DNA of 64,000 bases from Aquarana catesbeiana (taxonomy: Eukaryota > Chordata > Amphibia > Anura > Ranidae), in NCBI RefSeq assembly GCF_042186555.1, contig NC_133328.1, positions 63,181,685 through 63,245,684 of the forward strand, read 5' to 3'. Under the pieces are notes generated by a model. It was not told the origin of the DNA, did no database searches, and saw only the letters and a list, made by a program, of their open reading frames with translations. The first letter of the stretch is position 1; each line of letters starts with the position of its first letter. The translations under genes and the position numbers were made by a program. This document shows positions 20,756 to 31,821 of the stretch, in pieces.

Positions 20756-22603
20756 GTTGCAGAATGCAGGTATGTGCTATATACAGGGTGCAGAATGCAG
20801 ATATGTGCTATATAAAGGGTGCAGAATACAGATATGTGCGATTTACAGGTTGCAGAATACAGATATGTGCTATATACAGGGTTCAGAATGCAGATATGTG
20901 CTATATACGGGGTGCAGAATGCAGATATGTGCTATATACACGTTGAAGAATGCAGATATGTGCTATATACAGGTTACAGAATGCAGATATGTGCGATTTA
21001 CAGGTTGCAGAATGCAGATATGTGCTATATATAGGTTGCAGAATGCAGATATATGCAATTTACAGGGTGCAGAATGCAGATATGTGCGATTTACAGGTTG
21101 CAGAATGCAGATATGTGCTATATACAGGGTGGAGAATGCAGATATGTGCTGCATACAGGTTGCAGAATGCAGATATGTGCTATATATAGGTTGCAGAATG
21201 CAGATATGTGCTATCGACAGGGTGTAAAATGCAGATATGTGTGATTTATAGGTTGCAGGATGAAGATATGTGCTCTACACAGGTAGCAGAATACAGATAT
21301 GTGCTATATACAGGGTGCAGAATGCCGATATGTGTAATTTACAGGTTGCAGAATGCTGATATGTGCTATATACAGGTTGCAGAATGCAGATGTTTGCAAT
21401 TTACAGGGTCCAGAATGCAGATATGTGCTATATACAGGGTGCAGAATGCAGATATGTGCTATATGAAGGATGCAGAATGCAGCTATGTGCTATATACAGG
21501 TTGTAGAACGCAGATATGTGCTATATACAGGTTGCAGAATGCAGATATGTGCTATATACACATTGAAGAATGCAGATATGTGCGATTTACAGGGTGCAGA
21601 ATCCAGATATGTGCGATTTACAGGTTGCAGAATGCAGATATGTGCTATATACAGGTTGCAGAATGCAGATATGTGTGATTTACAGGGTGCAGAATGCAGG
21701 TATGTGCAATTTACAGGTAGCAGAATGCAGTATGTGCTATATACAGGGTGGAGAATGCAGATATGTGCTATATACAGGTTGCAAAATGCAGATACATGCT
21801 ATATACAGGTTGCAGAATGCAGATATGTGCGGTTTACAGGTTGCAGAATGCAGATATGTGCTATATACAGGGTGCAGAATGCAGATATGTGCAATATACA
21901 GGGTGCAGAATGCAGATATGTGCGATTTACAGGTTGCAGAATGCAGATATGTGCTATATACAGGTTGCAGAGTGCAGATATGTGTGATTTACAGCTTGAA
22001 GAATGCAGATATGTGCTATATACAGGTTGCAGAATGCAGATATGTGCTATATACAGGTTGCAGAATGCAGATATGTGCTATATACAGGGTGCAGAATGCA
22101 GATATGTGCGATTTATAGGTTGCACAATGCAGATATGTGCTATATACAGGTTGCAGAATGCAGATTTGTGTGATTTACAGTGTGCAGAATGCAGATATGT
22201 GCGATTTACAGGTTGCAGAATGCAGATATGTGCTATATATAGGTTGCAGAGTGCAGATATGTGTGATTTACAGTTTGCAGATATGTGCTCTATACAGGTT
22301 GTAGAATGCAAATATGTGCTATATACAGGTTGCAGAATGCAGACATGTGTGATTTACATTATGCAGAATGCAGTTATGTGCTATATACAGGATGCAGAAT
22401 GCAGATATATGCTATATACAGGTTGCAGAATGCAGATATGTGTGATTTACATTATGCAGAATGCAGATATGTGCGATTTACAGGTTCCAGAATGCAGATA
22501 TGTGCTATATACAGTTTGCAGAATGCAGATATGTTCTATATACTGGTTGCAGAATGCAGATATGTGCGATTTACAGTTTGCAGAATGCAGATATGTTCTA
22601 TAT
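20756..22603. repeat. 31-bp satellite array, block 2
   Basis: About 60 copies of the same 31-base unit as at 9606, in the same relative place in module copy 2. It lacks the palindromic insertion. One unit at about 21730 has lost a base. Because the unit has no stop in any plus-strand frame and three units make 93 bases, frames of up to 380 codons (21470-22612) appear; they have no start context or conservation of frame. Confidence 0.95.
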
Positions 22604-23092
22604 ACAGGGTGACCCCGCCCCCTATGACGGCACAGTCAGATCATGCCCCGGGACTGTGACGTCATAATGGGCGGGGTCACTGAATGACATCACCCGGTGA
22701 CCACGCCCCATGCTCATATAAGTCGTTGCACACAGCATTACAGCGGGAGTGAGCGTCATGTCAACATCGGAAGAAGAGAAGAGGGAGCAAGCCGACGGAG
22801 AAGACCGGGCCACCGCTAGCAAAAGAGCGGCAAAAGAGCAGAAGATAGTAGAGGAGGCCGGCAGAAGAACCGGAGAGCGGGAGAGGAACCGGACACCAGG
22901 AGAAGAGGCTGCAGAGCGGGAGAAGAGGCCGCAGAGAGCGGAGAAGAGGCCGGAGAGCGGAGAAGTCGGAAGAGACCCCCGAAGTCCGAAGAAGACCCCC
23001 GGAGCTGCCTAATACATTACTTTAAAAACCTGTGTAGTGTTGTGTGTTTTTTTATTGACACTTTTTTTCCCCAGGTGAATGGGTAGGGATAC
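22604..23092 (+). promoter_or_regulatory. Promoter-like block, module copy 2
   Basis: Second copy of 13385-13870 with the CRE TGACGTCA (22657-22664) and TATATAAG (about 22716-22723) conserved. Ends at GGGATAC, the target site of an LTR element. Confidence 0.5.
22749..23012 (+). CDS. Small Glu/Lys/Arg-rich ORF, unknown
   Basis: 87 codons starting MSTSEEEKREQADGEDRATA, about 30 bases downstream of a TATA-like element. The composition is dominated by Glu, Lys and Arg from a GAGAAGAGGCCG-type purine repeat. The equivalent ORF in the first copy (13542) is cut to about 24 codons by a 16-base deletion. I recognise no family. It may be the start of an exon of some element or a chance frame in purine-rich DNA. 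Confidence 0.25.
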   Translation: MSVMSTSEEEKREQADGEDRATASKRAAKEQKIVEEAGRRTGERERNRTPGEEAAEREKRPQRAEKRPESGEVGRDPRSPKKTPGAA

Positions 23093-23624
23093 TGTGACAG
23101 ACCTAGCTGGGATAGAGACTTTTGGAGGGGACTGAATGCTAGCCTCTTGCCGATCGATCGTGGGCCCTGGCATTTGGGGGAACGGTGCTCTTTGTGAGCT
23201 GTATGCCTGGGGACCATTGAGGTGGTATTACTGTGGATTCGGGTCCTGGTCCCCCAGGACACACAGACTCTGAGGACCTTGGATTTGCCATATTAGAAAT
23301 AGTGGCTGATTCATAATGCTGTGACAAATACTGTTAGGAGATGCTGATGTCAATTCCAGCCATCTGTCTGTCTGTTGCCTGCTTGAATGTGTATTGTAAA
23401 TAAGTCTAGTATGGGATCTAAAAGTCATTAGATCCCCATTGTTGTTTGTGTTAATTAACTCTGCTATTGTGATAATGTTGATTGGGTTTTCTGAGCTACA
23501 AGATGGCCAGTCTGGCCTAAAGGTCATGTCTGAGTCATCTAGGCTGTCTAAAGGGATTAGTTAATTAGCCCATGGTAATTAGGTTTCTGGTCACAGGTGT
23601 ATGTTCAGAGTAATGTGAGCAGGA
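23093..23624 (+). repeat. LTR-1 5' LTR, U3 only
   Basis: Matches the solo LTR at 31822 from TGTGACAG to GAGCAGGA and then diverges. The TATA box, poly(A) signal and U5 found in the solo LTR are missing here, so this 5' LTR could not start a normal transcript. Confidence 0.85.
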
Positions 23625-23637
23625 ATGGGAGCTTGAG

Positions 23638-25042
23638 ATGGCCTACAGACAGCTGCTAGACTCTGCTCAGCAGCAGGGTGGGGCTCCCTTTGCCTGGGAC
23701 TATCAGGAAATACCAGTTGACAACTCTGAAATCCTGGCTGAAGAGTTGACAATGTGGCAGAGTAACAGTGTTCTTTGCCAACCTGCCCCCGCAGCTATGG
23801 ACGTGGAGGTCTTATGGCGGATGCAGCAAGTGCTGACTTGATGAACCTGTTTCTGCATGGGATGATCTTGGATGGAGGAATGTGCCTGTCCAGCAGAATG
23901 CCAGAGAATCGGCAGTGGAAAATCTGGAGATCGCTATCCCCAAAGCTGAAGTGCTGACAATGGGGCAGAGCTCTGCTAACCTCTGCCCAGCACTGATAGC
24001 ATCTTCTGGGTTCCACGGAGAGGAGATGGTGAAAATTTATCCCCAGACACCAGTTGCAGAGACAGGGGATTTGATTGACTTTTCTGCTGAGGAGGAATAA
24101 CCTGGTGAGCCTCCAGCAGAAGAAGAGCTGTTATTAGGGCCAAACTTCACTGTGCTCTGCCCAGCACTAACAGAAGTATCTGTGAAGTTACAAGGAACTT
24201 CCCCAGCTGAAACGCTGGCAACCGGACAGAGGGTCCAAGATCTCTGCCCTACACCTGCGGCGGTTCCGGAGGCTCAGGGTGAGAAGGAGGAGGTCACTTC
24301 CCAGCAGCAGATCAGGATACAGGGGGAGAAGGGAGAGGAGGTATTCGTCGTCCCTCCCCAACAGTTGGCCAGGGTGGAGGAAGTGGTCTTTCCTCCCCAG
24401 CAAAGATCCATGCACCTGGGAGACAGTACCACAGACATATCGTCCCAACATCCAGATGAGGGAATGGAAAAGGAAGCAGCCGGCTCACCTCCCCAATGGC
24501 AGCTACACAGTTTGGGAGTGGAGGAAGCCAGCCTCCTGCCCCAACGGTTATCTGGAGCGGAGGATGCAGAATCCCCAGCAGAAGTGCTGGCAACAGGGCA
24601 GAGTGCTACCAACCTCTGCCCAGCACTGGCAACAACTACAGTGTTCCAGGGAGGCGGGGCAGTCGGCCTCCCTCCCCAACAGTTAGCCGGAGCAGATGGT
24701 GTGGGGTTTCCAGCAGAAGAGCTGGCAACAGGGCCGAGTACTGCTGGACTCTGCCCTCAACTAACAGAGGATGGATTTCCTGTGGAGGTGGATAGGACTT
24801 CAGTCTCCACCTGTATACCCCAGGAATGCTGGGCAGTCGGCCCAGATCCCCAACAGCATGACGAAGTGAGCCCAGACACCCTGTCTTCTCTCCAGCGGCA
24901 GAAAGGACTCCAGGGAGAAGGGCCAGTCCAGGCCTCTCCCCAGCGGCAGATATGTTCTCTGAGAGAGGCAGAAGTTGGCTGGATGAGTAATGCTTTGTTT
25001 TGGAACAATTTGTTTAGGGTACTGTGTGGGTACAGGCATTAG
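23638..25042 (+). pseudogene. LTR-1 internal repetitive protein, broken frames
   Basis: Three plus-strand frames (23638-23841, 23882-24100, 24152-25042) read one repetitive protein, with loose units of the form (A/E)EVLATGQSxxxLCPAL and SLPPQQLAGAD. It is rich in Gln, Glu, Pro and Gly. No protease, RT or integrase motif is visible, so I do not name a gag or pol. Frame breaks lie at about 23840 and 24100. It ends about 70 bases before the polypurine tract, so it occupies the 3' end of the internal region. Confidence 0.5.
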
Positions 25043-25110
25043 AGGACTGGAACTACTGACTAACTTCGGAGTCAACCCGTCTGGGATTTCCTCCTGTGTT
25101 AGTCTCCTGC

Positions 25111-25124
25111 CGAAAGGGGAGAAA
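25111..25124 (+). other. LTR-1 polypurine tract
   Basis: CGAAAGGGGAGAAA directly before TGTGACAG of the 3' LTR, the position where plus-strand DNA synthesis is primed in LTR retroelements. It fixes the plus orientation of LTR-1. Confidence 0.75.
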
Positions 25125-25554
25125 TGTGACAGACCTAGCCGGGAGAGAGACTTTGGAGGGGACTGAATGCTAGCCTCTTGCCGATCAATCGTGGGCCCTG
25201 GTATTTGGGGGAACGGTGCTCTTTGTGAGCTGTATGCCTGGGGACCCTTGAGGTGGTATTACTGTGGATTCGGGTCCTGGTCCCCTAGGACACACAGACT
25301 CTGGGGACCCTGAATTTGCCATATTAGAAATAGTGGCTGATTCATAATGCTGGGACAAATACTGTTAGGAGATGCTGATATCAATTCCAGCCACCTGTCT
25401 GTCTGTTGCCTGCTAGAATGTGTATTGTAAATAAGTCTAGTATGGGATCTAAGAGTCATTAGATCCCCATTGTTGTTTGTGTTAATTAACTCTGCTATTG
25501 TGATAATGTTGATTGGGTTTTCTGAGCTACAAGACGGCCAGTCTGGCCTAAAGG
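25125..25554 (+). repeat. LTR-1 3' LTR, first segment
   Basis: Begins TGTGACAGACCTAGCCGGG and continues as in the solo LTR up to GGCCTAAAGG, where LTR-2 is inserted. Confidence 0.9.
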
Positions 25555-26248
25555 TGTCATGAACAGGTGTGACCAGATTGTGTGGACTGCAAAGAGGAAA
25601 CCAAAACGCATGTAAAGTGAATAAGAATAATGTTTATTTAAGATAAGTGATATAAATAAACAAACACCCCAAATACAAATAGTGCTCAACCAACCAACAG
25701 AAACCCACAGACAACAGATAATATATACAGCCAAAGGGAAGTACCGAAATCAAACACGTAAGCCAGGCCAGGGTCATACACAGGGGATCAGCAACTGAAC
25801 AAGGGCAGGATAGGAGAGGGAAATAATGGATGGGATATGGCTACAAGGGAATAGGAACACAGGAGGGACATGATCAGGATGGGATCGGATACAGGCTCAG
25901 GAGCAGGCACAGGTTCAGATACAGATACAGGTTACAGATACAAGTTACAGGTCAGGGCGCAAGGAAGAAAGATACCAAGGCAAGCATGTGAGGGCTTGTC
26001 GGGTATTTATAAGGCTGCAGTAATTGACCTCATGTTACACCTGAGCGCAGAGGGTGCTGTCTGCTCCACACTGCCGGAGTCCACCCGCTGGTGGACACCG
26101 GTACTACGGCCCAAGGATGCAACAGTGCCACCAGCAGGTGAGTCCTCTTACTACAGGTCCTGGATGTTGGAAGACACCCGCTGGTGGACACTGGTACTGC
26201 GATCCAAGAGATCGACAGTGACACCAACGGGTGAACCATTTCATGACA
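25555..26248 (-). repeat. LTR-2 3' LTR
   Basis: 694 bases, very similar to the right LTR apart from small indels. Minus-strand TTATAAATACC (about 26005-26015) looks like a TATA box, and AAATAAACATTATTC (about 25625-25640) like a poly(A) signal. Confidence 0.88.
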
Positions 26249-28782
26249 GTACCCCCTTCAAAGGAGCGGCCTCCGGACGCTCCAACTAGATGAAATTGTC
26301 CAAAGTTAATAGCCTCACACCGAACAATGGATGAGGGCACGTCAGGCTGGCCATCAGGTACTTTAGACTGGGCAGCGGATACGTCAAACCGGACAGCGGG
26401 CACATCAGAGCAGACAGCAGGCACATCAGAGCAGATAGCGGGCACATCAGAGCAGACAGCAGACTCCGGGTCACCGAGATGGGCAGCAGGCTCCGGGTCG
26501 TCGAGCTGGGCAGCAGGCTCTGGGTCGTCGAGCTGGGCAGCAGGCTCTGGAACATTAGGCCGAACAGCGAGCACCGTAAGGGCAGGCTGGATCACAGGCA
26601 CCGGCTCAGCAGGCTGGGTAACGGGCCCCGGCCTAGTGGGCTGGGTAACGGGCCCCGGGCCAGCAAGCTGGACACCGGGCACTGGTCCGGCAAGCCGAAT
26701 AACGGGTACTGGCTTAACAGGCCGAGTGACGGACTCCGATTTAGTAGACTGGGCAATGGGCACCGGTTTAGCAGACTGGGTAACGGCCACCGGCTCAGCA
26801 GACTGGGTAACGGGCACCGGCTCAGCAGACTGGGTAAGGGGCACCGGCTCAGCAGACTGGGTAACGGGCACTGAAACTCCAGGCTGACACATGGGCACCG
26901 AAACTCCAGGTTGACACACGGACACCGAAACTCCAGGCTGAGACACCAATATCAAGACATCTGGCTGGAAGGCAGGCAACGAGACACCAGGCTGGAAGGC
27001 AGGTACCAAGACATCAGACTGAGAAGCGGGCACATCAGACGGGGAAGTGGAGACATCAAGCTGGAAGGCAGGCAGCGAGACATCAGGCTGGAAGGTGGGC
27101 ACATCAGGCAGGAAGGCGGGCACATCAGGCTGGGAAACGGGCACATCAGGCTGGAAGGCATGCACCAAGACTTTGGGCTGGAAGACAGGCATTAGGACAT
27201 CAGACTGGGAAGCGGGCACATCAGACTGGGAAGCGGGCACATCAGACTGGGAAGCGGGCACATCAGACTGGAAGGCATGCACCAAGACTTCGGGCTGGAA
27301 GGCAGGCATCAGACTGGAAAGCAGGCACATCAGACTGGGAAGCGGGCACATCAGACTGGGAAGCGGGCACATCAGACTGGAAGGCATGCACCAAGACTTC
27401 GGGCTGGAAGACAGGCATCAGGACATCAGACTGGGAAGCAGGCACATCAGACTGGAAGACATGCACCAAGACTTTGGGCTGGAAGGCAGGCATCAGGACA
27501 TCAGACTGGGAAGCGGGCACATCAGACTGGGAAGCGGGCACATCAAGCTGGAAGGCAGGCACCGAGACATCCGGCTGGAGGGGAGGCACTGAGACATCAG
27601 GCTGGAAGGCAGGCACCGAGACACCAGGCTGGAAGGCGGGCACATCAGACTGGAAAGCAGGCACCGACTGGAAAGTGGGCACATCAGACTGAAAGGCAGG
27701 CATCGAGACATCAGGCTGGAAAGCAGGCACATCAAGCTGGAAGGTAGATACATCAGGCTGGAAGGCAGGCACCGAGACTTCAGGCTGGAAGGCAGGCATC
27801 AAGACATCAGACTGGAAAGCGGATACATCTGACTGGAAGGTAGGCACATCAGGCTGGAAGGCAGGCACCGAGACTTCAGACTGGAAAGCGGGTACATCAG
27901 ACTGCAAAGTGGACACATCAGACTGGAAGGTAGGCACATCAGGCTGGAAGGCAGGCACCGAGACTTTGGGCTGGAAGGCAGGCATCAAAACATCAGACTG
28001 GGAAGCGGGCACATCAGACTGGAAGGTAGAAAAAAGGGTTTCCGGCGCTCCGCAACATGTGATGTCTAAGGTAAATAGTACAATGGTAGCTATATCCCAG
28101 GACACTTTCCATCTCAAAGAAACACCTCCACCCTGCGAACCAGTAAGTGTAATTGTTACACTAACTTTTATTTTTGCATAAACAAGCTACCACAGTTGGC
28201 GCCTCCACACCCCTCCTTTTTTCAAGACTGGAAGGTAGACACATCAGGCTGGAAGGCAGGCACATTAGGCTGGAAGGCAGGCACCGAGACTTTGGGCTGG
28301 AAGGCAGGCATCGGGACATCAGACTGGAAAGCGGGTACATCATATTGGAAAGTGGACACATCAGACTGGAAGGTAGGCACATCAGACTGGAAGGCAGGCA
28401 CATCAGGCTGGAAGGCAGGCACCGAGACTTTGGGCTGGAAGGCAGGCATCGGGACATCAGACTGGAAAGCAGGTACATCAGACTGGAAAGTGGACACATC
28501 AGACTGGAAGGAAGGCACAGAGACTTTGGGCTGGAAGGCAGGCATTAAGACATCAGACTGGGAAGCGGGCACATCAGACTGGAAGGTAGGCACATCAGGC
28601 TGAAAGGCAGGCACCAAGACTTCGGGCTGGAAGGCAGGTAACAAGACATCAGACTGGAAAGCGGACACATCTGACTGGAAGGTAAGCACATCAGGCTGGA
28701 TAGCAGGCACTGGGTTGGCAGGTTTAGGTGGGTCATCAAGTTCAACTGGCATGAAGGAACAGATTGGTTGGTGTGGAAGCAA
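26249..28782 (-). pseudogene. LTR-2 long Val/Pro/Gln repetitive protein
   Basis: Minus-strand frames 28782-28222, 28117-27263 and 27387-26104 together encode more than 800 residues built from short repeats: first PAFQPDV / TFQSDV / PASQSDV units (roughly 28700-26950), then PVTQSAEPVP and PAAQLDDPE units (26880-26400). Two breaks separate the frames: the 209-base insertion at 28030-28238, whose removal restores one frame, and an 8-base deletion near 27305. I recognise no enzyme domain. It overlaps the gag-like ORF by 41 bases in another frame, so the two may have been one ORF. Confidence 0.6.
28030..28238. mobile_element. Short insertion (SINE- or MITE-like) in the LTR-2 repeat ORF
   Basis: The 14-base word AGACTGGAAGGTAG flanks the insert (28016-28029 and 28225-28238). 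The insert begins AAAAAAGGGTTTCCGGCGCT and ends CCTCCACACCCCTCCTTTTTTC. It is unlike the surrounding repeats. Removing it with one copy of the flanking word rejoins the repetitive reading frame. No tRNA-like A/B boxes were clear to me, so the class is open. Confidence 0.7.
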
Positions 28783-29572
28783 GTTGGGTTACTGGCAGGA
28801 TCGTGTGAGTGGGGAAGAACTTCCGTTTCTTCTTTGGCTTAACTGCTGGAGATCTGTAGGTGGCTGTAGGACTGTAGACAGGAGGTGAGGCATACTGAAA
28901 GGAAGGGCTGGGATATGGCAAGTAAGGGGGAACAGCGGCCAGAGGAAGTTCTTGTGGGGAAGTTGCAGGTATTAGAGAAGAGGCAGGATAGGTGCAGGAA
29001 GTAGAAACAGGGTATTGATACTTGGTGGGGAGCAGGGTATATTGGACTGTAGCTGAGGTTGCCAGGGGTGATGGGAGAAAGGACATCTGAGCAGGCAGGT
29101 GTTTAGTAGCAGGTCTGGTTTGTGGAGAGCTGACAGAAGCTGGGCATAACAGGTCTGACCATGCCTGAAGTACAGGTAGCACAAAAGTGGGCTCACATAC
29201 CCTCTGTCTGACCAGGGATTGCACTTCATCTATACAATCTTTCAACAACTGTTTGGGACAAACCGAATAATGCTCCAAAAAGGATGCAGAGTCATCCTCC
29301 AACAGCCATACTAAGGACGCAACCTGGTTAATGCTGAAGGGGGGAGAAAAGTCATCATGGCCCTTTGGGATACAAGGTAGAGCCAGCTCTGTACACATTC
29401 CAATCAAAGGCTGAACATCCTCAAACAGTATACTGCCCTGATTGACCACAGAGTGAGCTAAACGGATAATCTCCAGCAGCTGATCACTGGACCACCCTTT
29501 CAATGTCTGGCGGAGATATTCAGAACTGTCTGTTGCCAGCAGAGCATAATAAACAATTATATTTGAATTCAT
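28742..29572 (-). CDS. LTR-2 gag-like ORF, unrecognised
   Basis: 276 codons starting MNSNIIVYYALLATDSSEYL, about 70 bases inside the 5' LTR. The first ~150 residues are helical-looking, with hydrophobic and acidic segments (QLLEIIRLAHSVV, FEDVQPLIGMCTEL, VASLVWLLEDDSASF, CIDEVQSLVRQR), and the rest is Pro/Ser/Tyr-rich with a basic KPKKKRKF stretch near the end. Position and composition suggest a gag-like structural protein, but no CCHC knuckle or protease motif is visible. It ends 41 bases inside the next frame. Confidence 0.5.
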   Translation of the reverse strand: MNSNIIVYYALLATDSSEYLRQTLKGWSSDQLLEIIRLAHSVVNQGSILFEDVQPLIGMCTELALPCIPKGHDDFSPPFSINQVASLVWLLEDDSASFLEHYSVCPKQLLKDCIDEVQSLVRQRVCEPTFVLPVLQAWSDLLCPASVSSPQTRPATKHLPAQMSFLPSPLATSATVQYTLLPTKYQYPVSTSCTYPASSLIPATSPQELPLAAVPPYLPYPSPSFQYASPPVYSPTATYRSPAVKPKKKRKFFPTHTILPVTQLASTPTNLFLHAS

Positions 29573-29645
29573 CCCAGCAACGTGAAACAGAACCGAGATG
29601 GTTCCCCTGTGCGGCCACTTCTGGTCCGAGATGGCCTTGGTGTAC

Positions 29646-30346
29646 TGTCATGAACAGGTGTGACCAGATTGTGTGAACTGCAAAGAGGAAACCAAAACGC
29701 ATGTAAAGTGAATAAGAATAATGTTTATTTAAGATAAGTGATATAAATAAACAAACACCCCAAATACAAATAGTGCTCAATAAACCAACAGAAACCCACA
29801 GACAAAAGATAATATATACAGCCAAAGGGAAGTACCGAAATCAAACACGTAAGCCAGGCCAGGGTCATACACAGGCCAGGGTCATACACATACACAGAGG
29901 ATCAGCAACTGAACAAGGGCAGGATAGGAGAGGGAAATAATGGATGGGATATGGCTACAAGGGAATAGGAACACAGGAGGGACAGGATCAGGATAGGATC
30001 GGATACAGGCTCAGGAGCAGGCTCAGGTTTAGATACAGATACAGGTTACAGGTCAGGGCGCAAGGAAGAAAGATACCAAGGCAAGCATGTGAGGGCTTGC
30101 CGGGTATTTATAAGGCTGCAGTAATTGACCTCATGTTACACCTGAGCGCAGAGGGTGTCTGCTCCACACTGCCGGAGTACACCCGCTGGTGGACACCGGT
30201 ACTACGGCCCAAGGATGCAACAGTGCCACCAGCAGGTGAGTCCTCTTACTACAGGTCCTGGATGTTGGAAGACACCCGCTGGTGGACACTGGTACTGCGA
30301 TCCAAGAGACCGACAGTGACACCAACGGGTAAACTATTTCATGACA
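29646..30346 (-). repeat. LTR-2 5' LTR
   Basis: 701 bases and upstream of the coding frames on the minus strand. It carries a local duplication (GCCAGGGTCATACACAG twice near 29860-29895) absent from the other LTR. No clear tRNA primer-binding site follows it. Confidence 0.87.
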
Positions 30347-30351
30347 AAAGG

Positions 30352-30704
30352 TCATGTCTGAGTAATCTAGGCTGTCTAAAGGGATTAGTTAATTAGCCCA
30401 TGTTAATTAGGTTTCTGGTCACAGGTGTATGTTCAGAGTAATATGAGCAGGAGGTATGCACCTCCTCTTTTACTGTATAAAAGGGCCTGTATTTTTCAAT
30501 AAAAGAGATTCCTGGTTGAACTTACATACAGCCTGCCTGGTGTTTGTTCTGAGCTACACAACTGGATTAGAACGGCACATAGCTGTAGTTCTAGTCCCGG
30601 AGCATCGAATGACCGAACCATTAGATGTTGCGATCTGCAGTCTGATTCTATAGCCGCAGAGGAGTGTCGGGAGAGTGGAACCAAGCGAGCAGGGGCTCGT
30701 TACA
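30352..30704 (+). repeat. LTR-1 3' LTR, second segment
   Basis: Continues the LTR-1 3' LTR after LTR-2. It contains TGTATAAAAGGG (TATA) and CAATAAAAGAG (poly(A) signal) at about 30473-30504 and ends GGGGCTCGTTACA before the GATAC duplication. Confidence 0.9.
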
Positions 30705-30709
30705 GATAC

Positions 30710-31821
30710 AATGTACCCCATACTCATTCACATAGGGTGGGGGGCCAGGATCGCGGGGCCCCCTTTTTAAAGGGGTTCCCGGATTCTGATAAGCCCCCCA
30801 CCAGCAAACCCCGACAACCAACAGCCAGGGTTGTCGTGAAGAGGCCCTTGTCCTCATCAACATGGGGACAAGGTACTTTGGGGTGGAGGGGCTGCAGGGT
30901 GCCCCCCTCACCCAAAGTACCCACCCTCCCATGTTGAGGGCTTGCGGCCTGGTATGGTTCAGGAGGGGAGGCGCTTGCTCATCCCCACCCCCTTTCCTGA
31001 CCGGCCAGGCTGCATGCTCGGATAAGGGTCTGGTATGGATTTTGGGGGGACCCCCACGCCGTTTTTTCGGCATAGGGGGTTCCCCTTAAAATCCATACCA
31101 GACCTAAGGGACATTGTTGCCTCCCTCTCATTTTTCCTATTGCAGCGAGCGTGAGATGTACAGTACCCTGTCGCCTGAGAACCAGCGCGAAACATTCCCG
31201 CGGGCAGGTGCTGTAGCTGCCCTAGCGTCGTATGTGGTCCGTCGGACCAGCATACAGACTAACGGGTTTCCCGATAGTAACTGGGACCGGCGGAGTTCCG
31301 GCGGGAAGATTTGAAACATGTTTCAAATCTAAAGTTCGTCAGATTTTGAACCGAAAAGGTCCGTCCGTCGGAAGTACGATGGAGCCCACACACGGTCGGA
31401 TTGTCCGCCAGATGCGGTCCGTTGGACCAGTTCAGTCAAAATGTCCGCCCGTGTGTACACGGCATCAGTCTTTTCTAAGTACGCCTTTCTTGCTCAGATG
31501 ATTGCCTTCTGTGGCTTCTAATGTCATCCCTATGCTAATGACACACAAACCTATCTTTCCACACCGCAGCTCACCCCTTCAGTCTTCTCACACATTACTA
31601 TCTTATTGACAAATCAGTATGGATGTCACACTACTCTCTAAAACCCCTAAAAACATTGCTTATAAGATTATACCTTATGCCAATTTTTTTTATCATATAC
31701 TTAGCTTGAATTATACAATACAAATTATATGTTTGGCCAGGTCTCCTTTAACCACTTGCTGTCTAGCTGTTGTACTTAAATGGTCAGACAGCTTACTCCT
31801 GAGGGCATCCACAATATTCCT
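30710..31821. repeat. Dispersed repeat block, module copy 2, first part
   Basis: Homologous to about 13875-14950. The segment at 31400-31466 carries CACACACGGTCGGATTGTCC and CGTGTGTACACGGCATCA, resembling Harbinger subterminal and terminal sequence. It is interrupted at TTCCT by the solo LTR. No gene supported. Confidence 0.75.

Larger units (their letters stand above)
25555..30346 (-). mobile_element. Non-autonomous LTR retroelement LTR-2
   Basis: Two LTRs of about 700 bases (25555-26248 and 29646-30346), both TGTCATGAACAG...CATGACA, flanked by the 5-base duplication AAAGG (25550-25554 and 30347-30351). The empty site CCTAAAGGTCATG is seen in the solo LTR-1 at about 32273. The minus orientation follows from three things: the coding frames, a purine tract GAAGGGGGTAC next to the left LTR, and TATAAATA and AATAAA within the LTR on the minus strand. 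The interior encodes a gag-like ORF and a repetitive protein only. Confidence 0.9.
23093..30704 (+). mobile_element. LTR retroelement LTR-1, internally deleted, hosting LTR-2
   Basis: Begins TGTGACAGACC and ends CTCGTTACA, flanked by a 5-base duplication GATAC (23088-23092 and 30705-30709). The empty site GGGATACAATG is seen in module copy 1. The 5' LTR is cut off at 23624, losing R and U5. 23625-25110 is the 3' part of an internal region, followed by a polypurine tract and a 3' LTR, which is itself split by LTR-2 (25555-30346). No pol genes are present. Confidence 0.9.

Noticed and set aside
21470..22612. 380-codon open frame in the satellite
   Set aside because: The frame is a by-product of a stop-free 31-base tandem repeat. 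The other two frames are also open, and no start context or unique sequence exists.
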